From positions 496,001-560,000 of the forward strand of contig CADCXA010000068.1 in NCBI GenBank assembly GCA_902806565.1: a stretch of 64,000 bases of DNA. The letters are read 5' to 3'. The position numbers and the translations under genes are program-made. Below the pieces are notes generated by a model. It ran no database searches and was not told where the DNA came from. It worked only from the letters and a program-made list of their open reading frames with translations. Positions 1 through 11,555 of the stretch are shown one piece after another. Within the stretch, counting starts at the first letter, position 1. Every line of letters begins with the position of its first letter. The stretch comes from Hypoxylon rubiginosum. Its lineage: Eukaryota > Ascomycota > Sordariomycetes > Xylariales > Hypoxylaceae.

Positions 1-3000
1 TACCGTCTTGATACAGTTTAGTGACGGAGTGTCAACCAGTGCCAACCAAAATGAAGAGACGCCGGTGATCAACTGGAAAAACACCAATGGAGATGGGTTG
101 GCCTTGTACAACATCAATTTCACCAATACGTATCCGCAGACCTCTAGTACCGCTGCCTTGGCAGCCGACTTCTATGGTCAGAATATGGCTGCTTATGGAT
201 GTGCTTTCAAGGGATACCAGGACTCCCTTCTCGTCAACCAAGGCATCCAGGTCTTCAGCAACTCGTATATCGAAGGCAGCGTCGACTTTATTTGGGGATA
301 TAGCAAAGCTTATTTTCACCAATGCTACGTCGCATCTAACACTCCAAATGCATATATCACTGCGCAAAACCGACCAAGCTCGAGCTGGGCTGGTGGCTTC
401 GTGTTCGACCGTTCCATCATCACCTATACGTCGAGCTACGGTACTACATATGGTTCAACTTATCTAGGCAGACCGTGGTCTCAATACGCAGTCGTTGTGT
501 ACATGAACTCGTACCTAGACCAGCATATCTCTTCTGCAGGCTGGAGTACCTGGCAAACAAGTGACGCCCGCACTGCAGTGAGTTAAAAATCCCTCTTGCT
601 CTTACTTCAGACCCACTGACAACCCCCTAGAATGTTATGTTCGGCGAATACAATAACACCGGCCCAGGAAATTGGACGAGCTCTCGGGCGAGTTTCGCAA
701 GTCAGCTCACAGACTCCCAAGCTGCTTCGTACTCGTTGAGTACATTTATCGGAAGCACCGCTTGGCTTGATATGACCGCCTACAATCTCGTCCCCAGCTA
801 CAGCCTTCCGTCTCCTACCAGTGGGCAAACTAGCAATAGCACTACAGTTAGCTGGACTCATCCAACCGATGGTACTACGCCACCAGACGGTGCCGTTCTC
901 GTCTCCGTCGATGGCCGTGTATCTGGTTCCTACAAGAACTTAACAAGTGCTCTGGCTAGCCTCCCGACTGACTCCACGACCCAGATCATTTTCATGTACC
1001 CTGGTGTATACAACGAACAGACGCCAGCTATCAATCGCGCTGGTCAAGTAGTCATCATGGGATATACGGATGATGCCCCCGGCCGCACGTACAAGACCAA
1101 CCAAGTCACTGTCACTCAAGCACGGGGTTTGTCTATTAGCCCTCCTCCGACCGGGCATAGCAACGCCGAAACAGCTACAATTCAGACGGCGAGCAAGAAG
1201 ATTTCTATGTATAATATCGACATTATTAACTCGGAGAATCTTGATGGCTCGCAGTCCAATTATGTTACCCTCGCTGCCAGTATTTACGGCGACAAGGTTG
1301 GTTTCTACGGCTGTAGCTTTATCGGCTGGCAGGATACTCTGCTTACCGGTGCCACGTCTGGTTACCAGTATTACGAGAGCTGCTATATTGAGGGTGCCAT
1401 TGATTTCATATGGGGTTACTCAAAGGCATATTTCAAGGGCAGCACAATCGCTGCGAAGCGGGCGAAGTCTGCCATGACTGCTCACAGCCGATCTAGTTTG
1501 ACTGCGATCGGTGGATACATCTTTGACCAGTGCCTGTTCACAGCCGCAGCTACAGCAACTGTCGACTTGACTGGGCAGGTATACCTTGGTCGACCTTACT
1601 CTCAATATGCATTGGTCGCCATAAAGAACAGCTATCTTGATAATGTGATTCAGCCAGCCGGATGGAAGATTTGGTCAACCACCGACCCACGAACTGATCA
1701 TATCACCTTCGCCGAATACAACAACTCCGGGCCCGGTAACTGGGAGAACAATGCTGCCGCACGGCAAGCATTTCAGAACTGCACGCTTTTAACGGCAGAC
1801 AGCTACCCATTGACGAGCGTTATGGATAGCACAGACTGGATTGATATGACATACTGGAATAGTATCGTGACACCGACCCCAGCAACAGCGACAACGAATC
1901 CTACGAATCCAACAAATACAACAAGTACATACAGTGGTACAGAGCCTCCGGCAAACGCATACATCGTTTCCAAAACCTCTATCGAAGGCAAGACCACGTA
2001 CGACACCATCCAATCTGCTCTTGATGCCCTCCCAACCTCAAGTAAGATCACTGCCACTGTTTTCATCTACCCGGGAACATACGAGGAGAAGCTGGTTCTT
2101 AGCAAATCGGGCACAACGATATTCCTTGGATATAGCACATCCCCAGGCGATTACTCGCAAAACCAGGTCACAATTACGTCCAATAAGGGTATCGACACGC
2201 AGGCTGATGCCTCCAATTCGGATTCAGCAACTTTCTATGCTACAGGTAACTATTTCCAGGGAGTTAATATTAATTTCGTCAATACTTTTGGCACGACACA
2301 AAAGTAAGTTGATCTTCCTCGCCTTTAGACTATACCATGCTAACTATCTAGCTACGCCTCCCTTGGGTTTGGTGTTAAAAGCAGCAAGTATGCCTCGCTA
2401 TACGGTTGCCAAATCTACGGAAACCAAGACGCTCTGCTGGTTAACGGCTACTTATTCGCATCGAACTCGTATGTGGAGGGTAATATTGACATGATATGGG
2501 GCTCTGGCGCCGGCTACTTCCTCAATTCTACCATCGCTCCTAATAGAGACGGTATCGCTTTGACTGCAGACAAGCGCGCCGCCAATATCACTGCTGCCGG
2601 CTTTGTTTTTGATCAATGCACCGTCCAGCCAGCTGCCGGGGCATCATACTCATCCATTTCCCTTGGCCGGCCATGGAATAAATACGCACGCGTGGCATTC
2701 ATCCAGAGCTACCTCGCCTCTTGTATCGAAGCCACTGGCTGGGATTACTGGACCAAGAGTGATCCTCGCACAAGCGACGTCTTGTTTGGTGAACTGGCCA
2801 ACTACGGACCTGGCGCGTCAACTACTGGTCGGGCTTCATTTGCGACGCAACTAGATGCTTCTAGTGCCTCCCAGTTCGAATTGTCCAATTTCTTTGCAGC
2901 TACTTCGTGGATCAACATGACCTATGTCTCCGCTACCCCTTTTACTGTTTCAAATGTACCTCCGGTGCCAATTCCCGCCACTACAACCTTTTCGACAGTG

Positions 3001-4320
3001 TTCACTACCGTTTATACGACAACCGTACCGACTATCAAAGAGACCTTGTATACCACTGTTACTGCGACAGATCGCACCGTAAGCACCAAGACGACTACAA
3101 CTCTCGATGTCGGAACCACCATTTCAGAGCCTCCAGTCACTCAGACGACGACTATTAAATCTACTACCACCAGTGTGCTCAGCATTACCGAAGCGGATCA
3201 GACGATTACCAAGACGTCAACTGAGACTGTCAATGCGGGGACGACAATCACTCCAGCGTCAACTACCACGACAGTCTCCTCAACTGTCACCTTCACGATC
3301 ACGAATGTTGCCACTACAACTCCTAAAGTTAGCACTGTCAAGAGCACGAAGACCGAGATCTCATACGTAACTAGCACACCTAAGCCGTCTACTTCTACTA
3401 TAGTGGTTGGCAGCACGGTAAATTCGATAAGGACGTCTACACCGAAAGCCGTGACTGTCACTAGCACCAAGATTTCGACCGCTGGTTCCAATGATATAAC
3501 AACAACTAGCAAGAAAGCGACAACCAGCTTCATTACCGCCTTCACTACTAGCACTAAGACAGTGAAGAGCACCACTACCATAAGCTGCACGCCAGTTAGA
3601 GTAGTGAAGCGAGATGCCGAGTCAGTAGAATCCACAATCGCTCTTCCGACGCTCATCCCAACGCTGCCTCTTCGCATGAATGCGCGCGACCTTGTTGTTC
3701 AAACTAAGACGGTGACCGCAACATCGACATCGGTGTATACCTCGGTCATCAAAACATCAACGGTCACGATCCCGGGCAGCACGGTAACATCTGAAATTAT
3801 CAGTACCAAGATCATAGGCAAGACGTCGACTCTTCCAGCATCTACTGTGCTCAAGACAAGCTATTCAGTGTTCACCAAAACAACATCCGTTATTCAGCAG
3901 GGCGCCACAGTGACAATGACTTCCGCCGCGACAATTACCACAGGCAAAGCATCGACACTGAAGCCTTCTACAGTTACCACAACAGCTGTGGGATCAACCA
4001 CCAAGACTGTCATGTCGACAAGCACTTTGGCGCCGGAGACCGTCACAAGTGCCATCACAACCCGGCGCACTGTGACGAGCATCCTGAGCGCGAGCACAGC
4101 GACGGTAACAAGCACAAGCAATGTTTCGAAGACGCAGACAGTCACGCTGCCGGCTCCGACGGTAACCACGACAACAACAGTCAAGACGACGCTGACGCCA
4201 GCTTCTACTACCACGTTGCAGAGCACGGTGATAAAGACGACTACCGTAAAGGTCTCTCATGTAACAACCAGTGTGATCACCAAGACAAGCAAGAATGCCG
4301 GTGCCTGTCCGACCGCCTAG
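1..4320 (+). CDS. Triple-domain pectin methylesterase (CE8) with Ser/Thr-rich tail, 5' partial
   Basis: Pectinesterases (EC 3.1.1.11) remove methyl esters from plant pectin outside the cell. Exons are <1-577, 631-2303 and 2352-4320; introns (53 and 48 nt, both GT-AG) restore motifs such as DARTANVMFGEY and GFGVKSSKYASLYG. Three pectinesterase repeats are visible. Each keeps the catalytic blocks: GYQDSLL, GWQDTLL or GNQDALL; SVDFIWG, AIDFIWG or NIDMIWG; and YLGRPW, YLGRPY or SLGRPW. Both catalytic Asp and the Arg are therefore present in all three. The first repeat lacks its N-terminus because the window begins inside it. After the third repeat, about 450 residues are Thr/Ser/Val-rich with irregular STxTxT repeats, like an O-glycosylated mucin stalk, with one dibasic KR near position 3610 that could be a kexin site. 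About 1405 residues lie in the window. The signal peptide would be upstream. Multiple PME domains plus a long tail exceed the usual fungal length of about 330 residues. Confidence 0.93.
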
Positions 4321-4469
4321 AGAGTAGATTACATGAACGGATACCAAAACAGGCAGTTATAATAAGTGCCTTGCACATTGAAGTTGATATATCTGTATTT
4401 AAAAAGCACGTATAGGATTAATGAGTTTAACATAATCTTTAATTATAAAATAATAATATTAAACAAGTC

Positions 4470-4720
4470 CAAAAAAAATGCAAAAGCTCAGCCAGGTTCG
4501 AGCCCCCCGGCGGGGCTCGAACCTGGCTTACGAAAATCCTCGGGAGGATTTTACTGAGGGGGGCGGGGCCGGGTTCTCATACTCTAACCACTCGGCCATT
4601 GGGCCACTTGGCCCACGGTGGCCGAGTGGTTAGAGGAGCTTCCGGCCGGTGGAAAATGCTCTGTTGCTATGGAATATATAGCTGCGTGACCCCGTCCTTC
4701 GGCCCGGGGGGGGACGGGGT
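4470..4720 (-). repeat. Cluster of inverted repeats carrying tRNA A-box and B-box sequences (possible Pol III-derived element)
   Basis: Four hairpins lie in 250 bases. The first has perfect 17-bp arms at 4490-4506 and 4512-4528 and contains GGTTCGAGCCC (a B-box/T-arm sequence) on both strands. The second pairs 4533-4540 with 4545-4552. The third has perfect 17-bp arms at 4582-4598 and 4619-4635 containing TGGCCGAGTGG (an A-box/D-arm sequence) on both strands. The fourth pairs 4689-4697 with 4712-4720. Read on the minus strand the order is A-box (4598-4588), B-box (4523-4513), then T8 (4478-4471), a typical Pol III terminator. The A-to-B spacing of about 65 nt between boxes resembles a long-variable-arm tRNA (Ser/Leu), but no acceptor stem or normal T-stem closes, so it is not an intact tRNA. 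It could be a tRNA-derived SINE-like element or a rearranged tRNA relic. Confidence 0.5.
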
Positions 4721-5054
4721 GATACTATCGCGAGCTTCATTTACGCCACAGATGAGTCTCAGCTTTTAAAGGCTCTGATTGGCTAGCCACACCTTAGCGC
4801 ATATCCCTTAGATTTTTCATAAATAAAGTTAATTGATCTTTTCCAATATTAGGTAAAAATTAAGATAATTAGTATAGCTTGATAGAGCTCATTTTGCGTG
4901 ATCTTTTAGTCCTATTTACATTATTTCCAAACCTGGAGCGATAGAACCGCAAAGGAAAAGGTCAAAAAATGCAGGGCGATTCTAAGTATCTGATTGGCTG
5001 GTGGAATTATGGCCCCCTTTTCTTCCTCCTACCTCTCCTAAACGACTCGCTACC
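4721..5054. other. Spacer without recognised genes
   Basis: AT-rich spacer between the tRNA-box repeat cluster and the 3' end of the minus-strand urea transporter. No coding region or RNA gene was recognised. Confidence 0.6.
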
Positions 5055-7599
5055 TTACGAGCCTCCATCTCCCCGTCGCCGCCTCAGCCTCCCGAGGAAC
5101 GCGCCGGTAGCCTTCCACACGCCCCTGGACGCCTTGGCGATCTCGCGGCGCCCGTCGTAGAGCGGGTAGACGGCGACGGCGAAGAAGGCGAGGAACTGCC
5201 AGGCGATGGCGACGGCGGTCCAGCTGCTGAAGAAGGACCTGGTGAAGACGTAGTCGCGGTACAGCGGCATGGGCCAGACGACGAACGTGACGAGCACCAC
5301 GAAGACGAAGACGGCCCAGGCGATCTTGTACCACCGGTGCAGCTGCTGCAGCGTCGCCGCGCTGAACGGGTGCTGGATGTCGTCGAGGGGGATGGCCGCG
5401 ATGTTGTTGTTTTTCTTGCTGCTGTGCGGCGCCGCCTTCTCGGCGCCGGACACGATGCCGCTGCCGTCGTCGTGTGGTGTGCCGTGCGGCGGCTCTATCA
5501 CGTCCCGCGACGCGGGAGTCTCGTCGCCGGGTAGGTGAGCGGGCTCGGGAGACGTGACGACGACGCCCTTGCCGTCCACGCGGCTACGGTCCTTCTTCTC
5601 GTCGCTGATGGAGGATTCCTCCGAGGACTCGGAAGAAGACACGTGGGGATCGGTCTGGAACTCGGGGGCGAGCTCGATGCGCAGGAACTCGCGCCAGTCG
5701 AACGCGTAGCCCGGCTGGAACCGCGAGATCAGCACCGAGTAGATGGCCGGCGAGAACAGCGAGCCGCAGGCGCCGTAGAGCGCCGGCAGCCCCTGCTCGG
5801 TCGTCGTCAGGGTCACGGTGCCGTACAGCGCCTGGGCCGTGCCGAGCCAGATAGCGAGGCCGGTGAAGAAGCCGAGGATCGGGGCCAGGATGGCGGCGAG
5901 CCGCGTCTGGCCCTTCCAGCAGAGGGCCAGGGCCAGGGGGATGATCCCGGGGCAGCTCAGGATGGGCCGGAAGTAGCCGATCCACGTCATGTCGGCGCCG
6001 CCGTAGTTCAGGGCGAGCGAGACGCCCGTGATGAAGATGGCGTGCGCGACCACGGCCAGGTGGCTCACCTTCAGGAGCCGCTTGTCGCTCGCCTTGGGGT
6101 TGATGTAGTTCTTGTACACGTCGAACGACAGGATGGAGCTGACGGCGATCATGCTCGAGGAGACCGTGGACGTCAGGGCCATGAATAGCAGCACGAAGAA
6201 GGCGACGATGCCCTGGCCGCCGATCAGCGCCTTCACCGTGTACGGCATGACCAGTCCGGAATTCACCTCGGCGGTCGTGAGGGTACCCGGGTACGACGGG
6301 AAGATGGGCGTGTTGTGGATGGCGCGGGCTGTCAGCCCGATGACGGTGCCCAGGCCCCAGGGGATGCCGAAGATGGCGATGGCCGCGAGGTTATACCCAG
6401 GCACGGTCGCGCTGACTTCGGACGCGAAGGATTTCTGCCAGAACGCGGTGTCCATCACGACCAGCGCCAAGTTGCCAAACTTTAGGATCAGGCCCCAGAT
6501 AATAGCATCCTTAGACTTCATGGTAAGTAGGGAGCCTTCGAAGTTTCCCGGGATGTAGTTGTCAGCAGCCGTCGCCATAACCTTGTCGTAGAGGCCCCCG
6601 AGTCCACCCACGGCTTCGTGGGTTAGGATGCTGAGGGTAAAGTAGATGATGAGGACCAGGGCAATCGTGGTGTGGAGATAATCGGTTAGGAAGGTGGCTT
6701 TGAGACCTCCAACCGCCGTGTATAGGACGACTACAAAACGATCAATTAGCCCCTGTGTCGAAATATAGTATATGACCATCGTGATACGTAGTAAAACTCA
6801 CCACCAAGGGGTATCAGAACAGTGGCCGCTACGAAATGCATCCCCGAGATGCCAAAGATGAGCTGCGAGCCCGTCAGGATCATGGAAGCGCACCCGAACA
6901 CGTTATTCGTCAAGTTGAGCATGATGAAGACGACGTGGCCGATCTTTCCATAACGCATCTTGATGATCTCGAGGGATGTGTGAGCGTAAGGTACTCGGAT
7001 CTTAGCCAGCACTCCAAGAGCCGCCATGAGACATATTTGAAAACAGAGGCCCGATGCCCACCACTATCGACCACATTATTAGCACACGCCTACGCACCTA
7101 CGCGGCTTCTCTCCCCCTTTCTCGGCCCCAAACGGCTCCGCAAAACAGAAGTATCTATCAACTTACAAAAGGGACCGCCAACCCAAAGCGGTAGGTACTA
7201 TAATAACAGGAGTCAGTAATTGCTTGTCTAGGAAGGGGATTGGGCTCATTTAATGCGTACCCCGGGAGCGATTACTCCCAAGCGAGCAGAAACAATACTA
7301 GAAAAGGGGGAAGAAAAAAGAACTCTGGATGTTACGAACAATGCTGAGCAAAATACCGTCTCATTTATCCACATCCAACTCGAAAACACGGCAGACGCCG
7401 TGAGTCCTATCCCAACGGAGCGATTGGCAACCATGAACATCTCGGATGTTCCCGAATCCTCGGATAGATATGCTTTCTGGATCTTGATGGCGACCAGGAT
7501 CACGGCGCAGAAGGCGACGCCGAGCCCGATGAGCAGCCCGTAGCCCGTCTCCTGCGACACGAGGGTCACCCCGTGCACGCCCAGCACGAGGTTCGACAT
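5055..7599 (-). CDS. Urea active transporter (Dur3-like, sodium:solute symporter family)
   Basis: A plasma-membrane symporter that takes up urea, in the SSS family. Proposed exons on the minus strand are 7599-7340, 7297-7261, 7063-6802 and 6730-5055, giving 744 residues, normal for Dur3. Joining them restores conserved stretches: WMWINETVFCSAFI, then GVIAPG followed by WWASGLCFQIC, then MAALGVLAKIRVPYAHTS, then VLIPLGVVLYTAVGGLKATF. Multiple hydrophobic segments continue to a hydrophilic stretch rich in Ser, Asp, Glu and Lys, followed by two final membrane segments near the C-terminus. The start ATG precedes the Dur3-like N-terminus SQETGYGLLIGLG. The first intron is only 42 nt with a weak GTTCGT donor, and exon 2 is 37 nt, so the 5' structure is the least certain part. 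The 3' half is noticeably more GC-rich than the 5' half. Urea specificity is inferred from family resemblance. Confidence 0.88.
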
Positions 7600-8722
7600 G
7601 GCGCGAGCTGAAATCTCTGTGCCTAAGGATTTGCCTAACGCTGCCGGCGGTACCTAGATAAAAGGCTTAAAGCTCTAAGTAAATAATTCCTTCGGTCGTC
7701 GTCCGTATGAGCCAAGCAAGGAAAGGGTCTCGGCGAAGATGTCAGAAAGCAAGCGGGCCGTATGGGATTCTTATCAAGCCCTCTCTCTCTCTCTACCTAT
7801 TCGGGTGCGTTCTCTTTCGCCTCTCCCGGAGCAGTTCGGGAAAGAAACGCCTTGCGGTGGAGTGGGCGCCATCGCGCGCGTATCACGCCGTGGGGGGGAG
7901 GAATTACGTTATGTCGCGATAATGCAGGGCCCCGCGATCAGCGGGCGATTGGCGGGTCGCACGCGCGTGAGAGGTTCTTGGAAATCTGCGAGATGAGCAT
8001 AGGTAAGGGTCGGATTGCGTGCGAGCTGCACGACATGGCGGAACCCCTGACCGGCATGTCGATAACCACGCGAGCCAGCAGTCGGCCGTCTAATTCGGTA
8101 CACTAGAGCATATATGGGTGTAGTTCGGTGTTGATCAAGGATATAAAAGTCTAGGAATGAAAAAATAAAATAATCTTTTTTTGGTGTTCATAGCTTCGAG
8201 TACGATGAGATAACTGCTTCATGTAATCACTGACTAGGAAGATGGCGTGCATAGGGCTAGCTTTATGAAGGAGATGGGATATGGACAACCAGCCCAGTTA
8301 CACTTTTATTTCCTCAGCTTAGAGCTACACTCGATTCCCTAGATCTAATACTTGGATCTCGAAATGTCTCCTTGAAAGTGGATAGGTGGCAGATGATGAT
8401 TCCACTACAGCTGCGCTAGGAAACCCATAGGACCGATGATAGGAACACGCGAGGAAGCCTTTTACAGGAGGGGCATACGTCGGATCGAGGAATGCTGCCT
8501 TGGAAACAAGCTCAGCATCTGGATTCGGACAACTTATAAGACTATTCCGAGCTGAGGCGGCGAAGGATATTGAAGACAATTGTATCATTCGCCTATTCGT
8601 TCCTCTATTCACTAGTTGAAGCGAGAAATCTTCCAGTCGAGGGCGTAGCGACGCACCATGATGACTAACTCTCTTTTCGTGGGTGCCCCTTTTCTTTGCG
8701 CTTTCAGTTACACTTATATTAT
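7600..8722. other. Spacer containing the Dur3-like promoter region
   Basis: It lies upstream of the minus-strand urea transporter and downstream of the minus-strand aminopeptidase. A short CT repeat occurs near 7783-7796. Open frames here have no recognisable motifs. Confidence 0.55.
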
Positions 8723-10414
8723 TTAGCTTCCAAAGACGATCCTCTCTAGCTCATCAGGGTCCTTGATAGCATCGGTCAAGTTGATAGAGCCATCCTTGGT
8801 AATGAGTAGGTTGTCCTCGATTCTACGTTCGTCCATATTAGTATCTCGCTCGTGGAGTTAGCCCATAAGGGGGCGTGTGATAAAAGTTAACTAACCTTAC
8901 ACCACCCACGTCCCAGTATTTATCCAGAACCTTCTCATCGATGTATTTCGAATGCTTCGGGTCTTTGAGATAAGGCTTAATGATGAACTCACAAAAGTAA
9001 ATCTAGCCATTGAGTTAGTCATGTTTGGGAGAGTCTTTATACCGACCAGATATCACTTACACCAGGTTCGACGGTAATAACACTTCCAGCAGGCAGATTC
9101 ATCCGGACCCTTAGATATCTAAAGAATGGGTCGGGGTCCGAGTAGTTGGGGTGGCCGCCAGTATCGTGCGTGTCCAGTCCAAGATAATGACCCAGACCAT
9201 GTGGCAAGAAAGCAGCGCTGGTTCGAGCATCGAGGATCTCCTTTCTTTCACCCTTGAGGACGCCCAGGGATAATAAGCCGTCTATGGCGATCTTGTGCGC
9301 TAATAGATGTACCTCATCCCAGTCCACGCCCTCCTTCAACATGGCTATGCATTCTGTTTGCATTTGCAGAACGATCTCGTAAATGGCTCGAGATTCCTCG
9401 GTGAACCTGCCGGATATAGGGAAAGTTCTCGTCTGGGGTCCCGTTAGTACCTACATCTTTGCACAATCTCTGCTCTAGAATTCTACGAATCCAATACAAA
9501 CTTACAATATCAGCAGCATAGCAGCTGTATTCCGCACCCGCATCTAGAAGCAGTAGGTCCTTTCCTGCCAGGTCCTTGTTGTTATGCACATAATGTAGAG
9601 TAGCAGCTGCTCGTCCACTAGCCACTATACTTGGATATGCCTGCTTCTTGGCTCCCTGGCTGATGCTCGTGCCTACGAATATACCTTCGAGTTCGTATTC
9701 GTTCTTAGCATTTTTCACCTTCTCAAGGACGGCCTTGTGAGCGACACCGCTGATCTCGTTGGCCTTCTTGATGAGGGCGATCTCATACTCGTCCTTCAGA
9801 ACTCGGCATTCGTCGACTGCTTCACCCAGAACGGTCAAGTCCTTGTTGGTAAACTCGAGAAACGTCACAGCATCCGAGATGCGGTCGGCGATAGCAAAGA
9901 CGGTAGCGTTGGGTGCGCTTCCGAGTCTGGCTAACGTCGGGTTGAGCTCGGTGGAAGGAAGGACGGCGTCGACATCGTACTTGATCAGGGCTTCCTCTGG
10001 GGAAAGCGGCAGGCCAGACCAGATTACGGAGTCGGCGTCTATGGGAGGAATGAAAAGAGTCGAATGCGCGGTTGCGATGTCGTAGACGAGGAAGCAGTCG
10101 GGAGCATCAACACCAGTTAGGTACATGAAAGCCCTCCGTTGTCTGGTTGTCGCAATCAGCATCAGAAGACCCTCACCCAATCCATACGCGAAGATCTTGT
10201 TCCAACGTTTGTTCCGACGTCCAGGATAAGCTTACCGGAAGGGAATAGGCTCATCGCTATCCTCTAACAGCTTGTCCGAGCGTCCTTCGAGGAATAACAC
10301 GCCAGTCGCATCGGGGATCTTGGAGCGTATGTAGTCGACTACACGCTTCGTATGCGCCTTGGCCGGGTACTTTCCCTGCAGAATCTTCTCCACGTCGATG
10401 TTGGCCTTGGACAT
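8723..10414 (-). CDS. pepP: Xaa-Pro aminopeptidase (M24B metallopeptidase, aminopeptidase P type)
   Basis: It cleaves the N-terminal residue preceding proline (EC 3.4.11.9), probably in the cytosol because no signal peptide is seen. Exons on the minus strand are 10414-10236, 10142-9506, 9432-9061, 9002-8896 and 8822-8723 (introns 93, 73, 58 and 73 nt). They join into 464 residues, matching fungal aminopeptidase P proteins of about 465. The N-terminus has the family pattern [17 protein letters not shown], then [16 protein letters not shown] across the first junction. The pita-bread metal ligands are present: Asp in [10 protein letters not shown], Asp in CYAADITRTFP, His in [14 protein letters not shown], Glu in ITVEPGIYF and Glu in GGVRIEDN. 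The start ATG at 10414 follows an open upstream frame, but homologous sequence begins here. It stands alone with its own promoter. The symbol follows fungal usage for this family. Confidence 0.94.
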
Positions 10415-11555
10415 GGTGGGCAGCGCTGACGTCGTTATTTGTCTTCGTCTCGCTGGAAATAGGTTGGCGCTACGATGGGGTGGGCAGGGTGGGATGATTT
10501 CGCGATATGAATGCGGGGTAGCTCTTGTATTCGACCAGAGCTTTGGGAAGACACGTGCTAGGGTGTTCCTCCCAGAAATTGCATAGGAAATAAGCCGTGA
10601 TTGAATCGAACGAGGTGGCAGTAACTCTATTGATCTTGCGAGAAACGTCAGTGGCATAGGGAGAAGTATGACAATGGCAAACGATGGTGAGGTTAGGGGT
10701 TGGATTATAAGAAAGGAGGGCGACAACGGGTTGCTACGGTTGAAGCTTGGTATTGACAAATCAAATCCCTGATAAGAATAAGGAACAAGCTGCCTTCCCT
10801 TTACGGTTAAACGGCTTTAATACAGGAGTGCGGGGTTACGTATCCGTCCCTTGGAGGTCCCTTCTATCACGGGTAGTATTAGGCTGTACATGGGCACTAA
10901 GTTCATAATAACTTCACTTTACCTAAAAGGAGGCACTATATCACCACGTATACCTCCTTGACATTTGGTATAGAGAACCATTTCAGCTTTGAATTTACCA
11001 CTACCTAGGTAAAGTCACAAGCTATAGAAGTCAAATTCCAGTACAGCCGTATAAGTATTGAGTATAACTATCTACCCCTAGGTACCTGGGGTATCTGGAC
11101 ACCAATGCCATCGTAAAAATGTCAGTATATCAACAAATGAGATTCGGGTATCATGTATAAATGAGTCTGCCTACTACCTAGGTATATGCTTTCCTTGCTG
11201 AACAATGCGCTCTGATATATGCTTCAAACAAAACATGACTACCCCCCCATAGAATGCAAGCCCCCTAAAACAACACGTTCGTATGCGCTAAGAGAGTAAT
11301 TTTGAAACCTGGTGGCTTACTATCGTTGTCTCCGGTTCCGCCCCCTTTACTCTCCATTATCTTCCACACGACCTGCTACGTCTTTTCTCGTTACTCCAGT
11401 CATCTTCTTCTACTCTCTGGAATCGGATCCACGGGTATAACTTCCAATCGAGACCCGAACTGGACCTTGTCCTGATGTTCCCAACTAATTGGAACATCTC
11501 GTTTAAGCCTGCCCACAGATATGAATATTAGTACCGCGAGGCCGTCTTGGAGCAA
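10415..11555. other. Spacer with two TACCTAGGTA palindromes
   Basis: Promoter side of the aminopeptidase gene and 3' side of the cyclin gene. The 10-bp palindrome TACCTAGGTA occurs at 11002-11011 and 11175-11184, with a related palindrome near 11076-11090. No gene was recognised. Confidence 0.55.

Noticed and set aside
4560..4640. Intact tRNA-Ser or tRNA-Leu gene
   Set aside because: The D-arm sequence is present on both strands, but acceptor and T-stems do not pair to make a normal cloverleaf.
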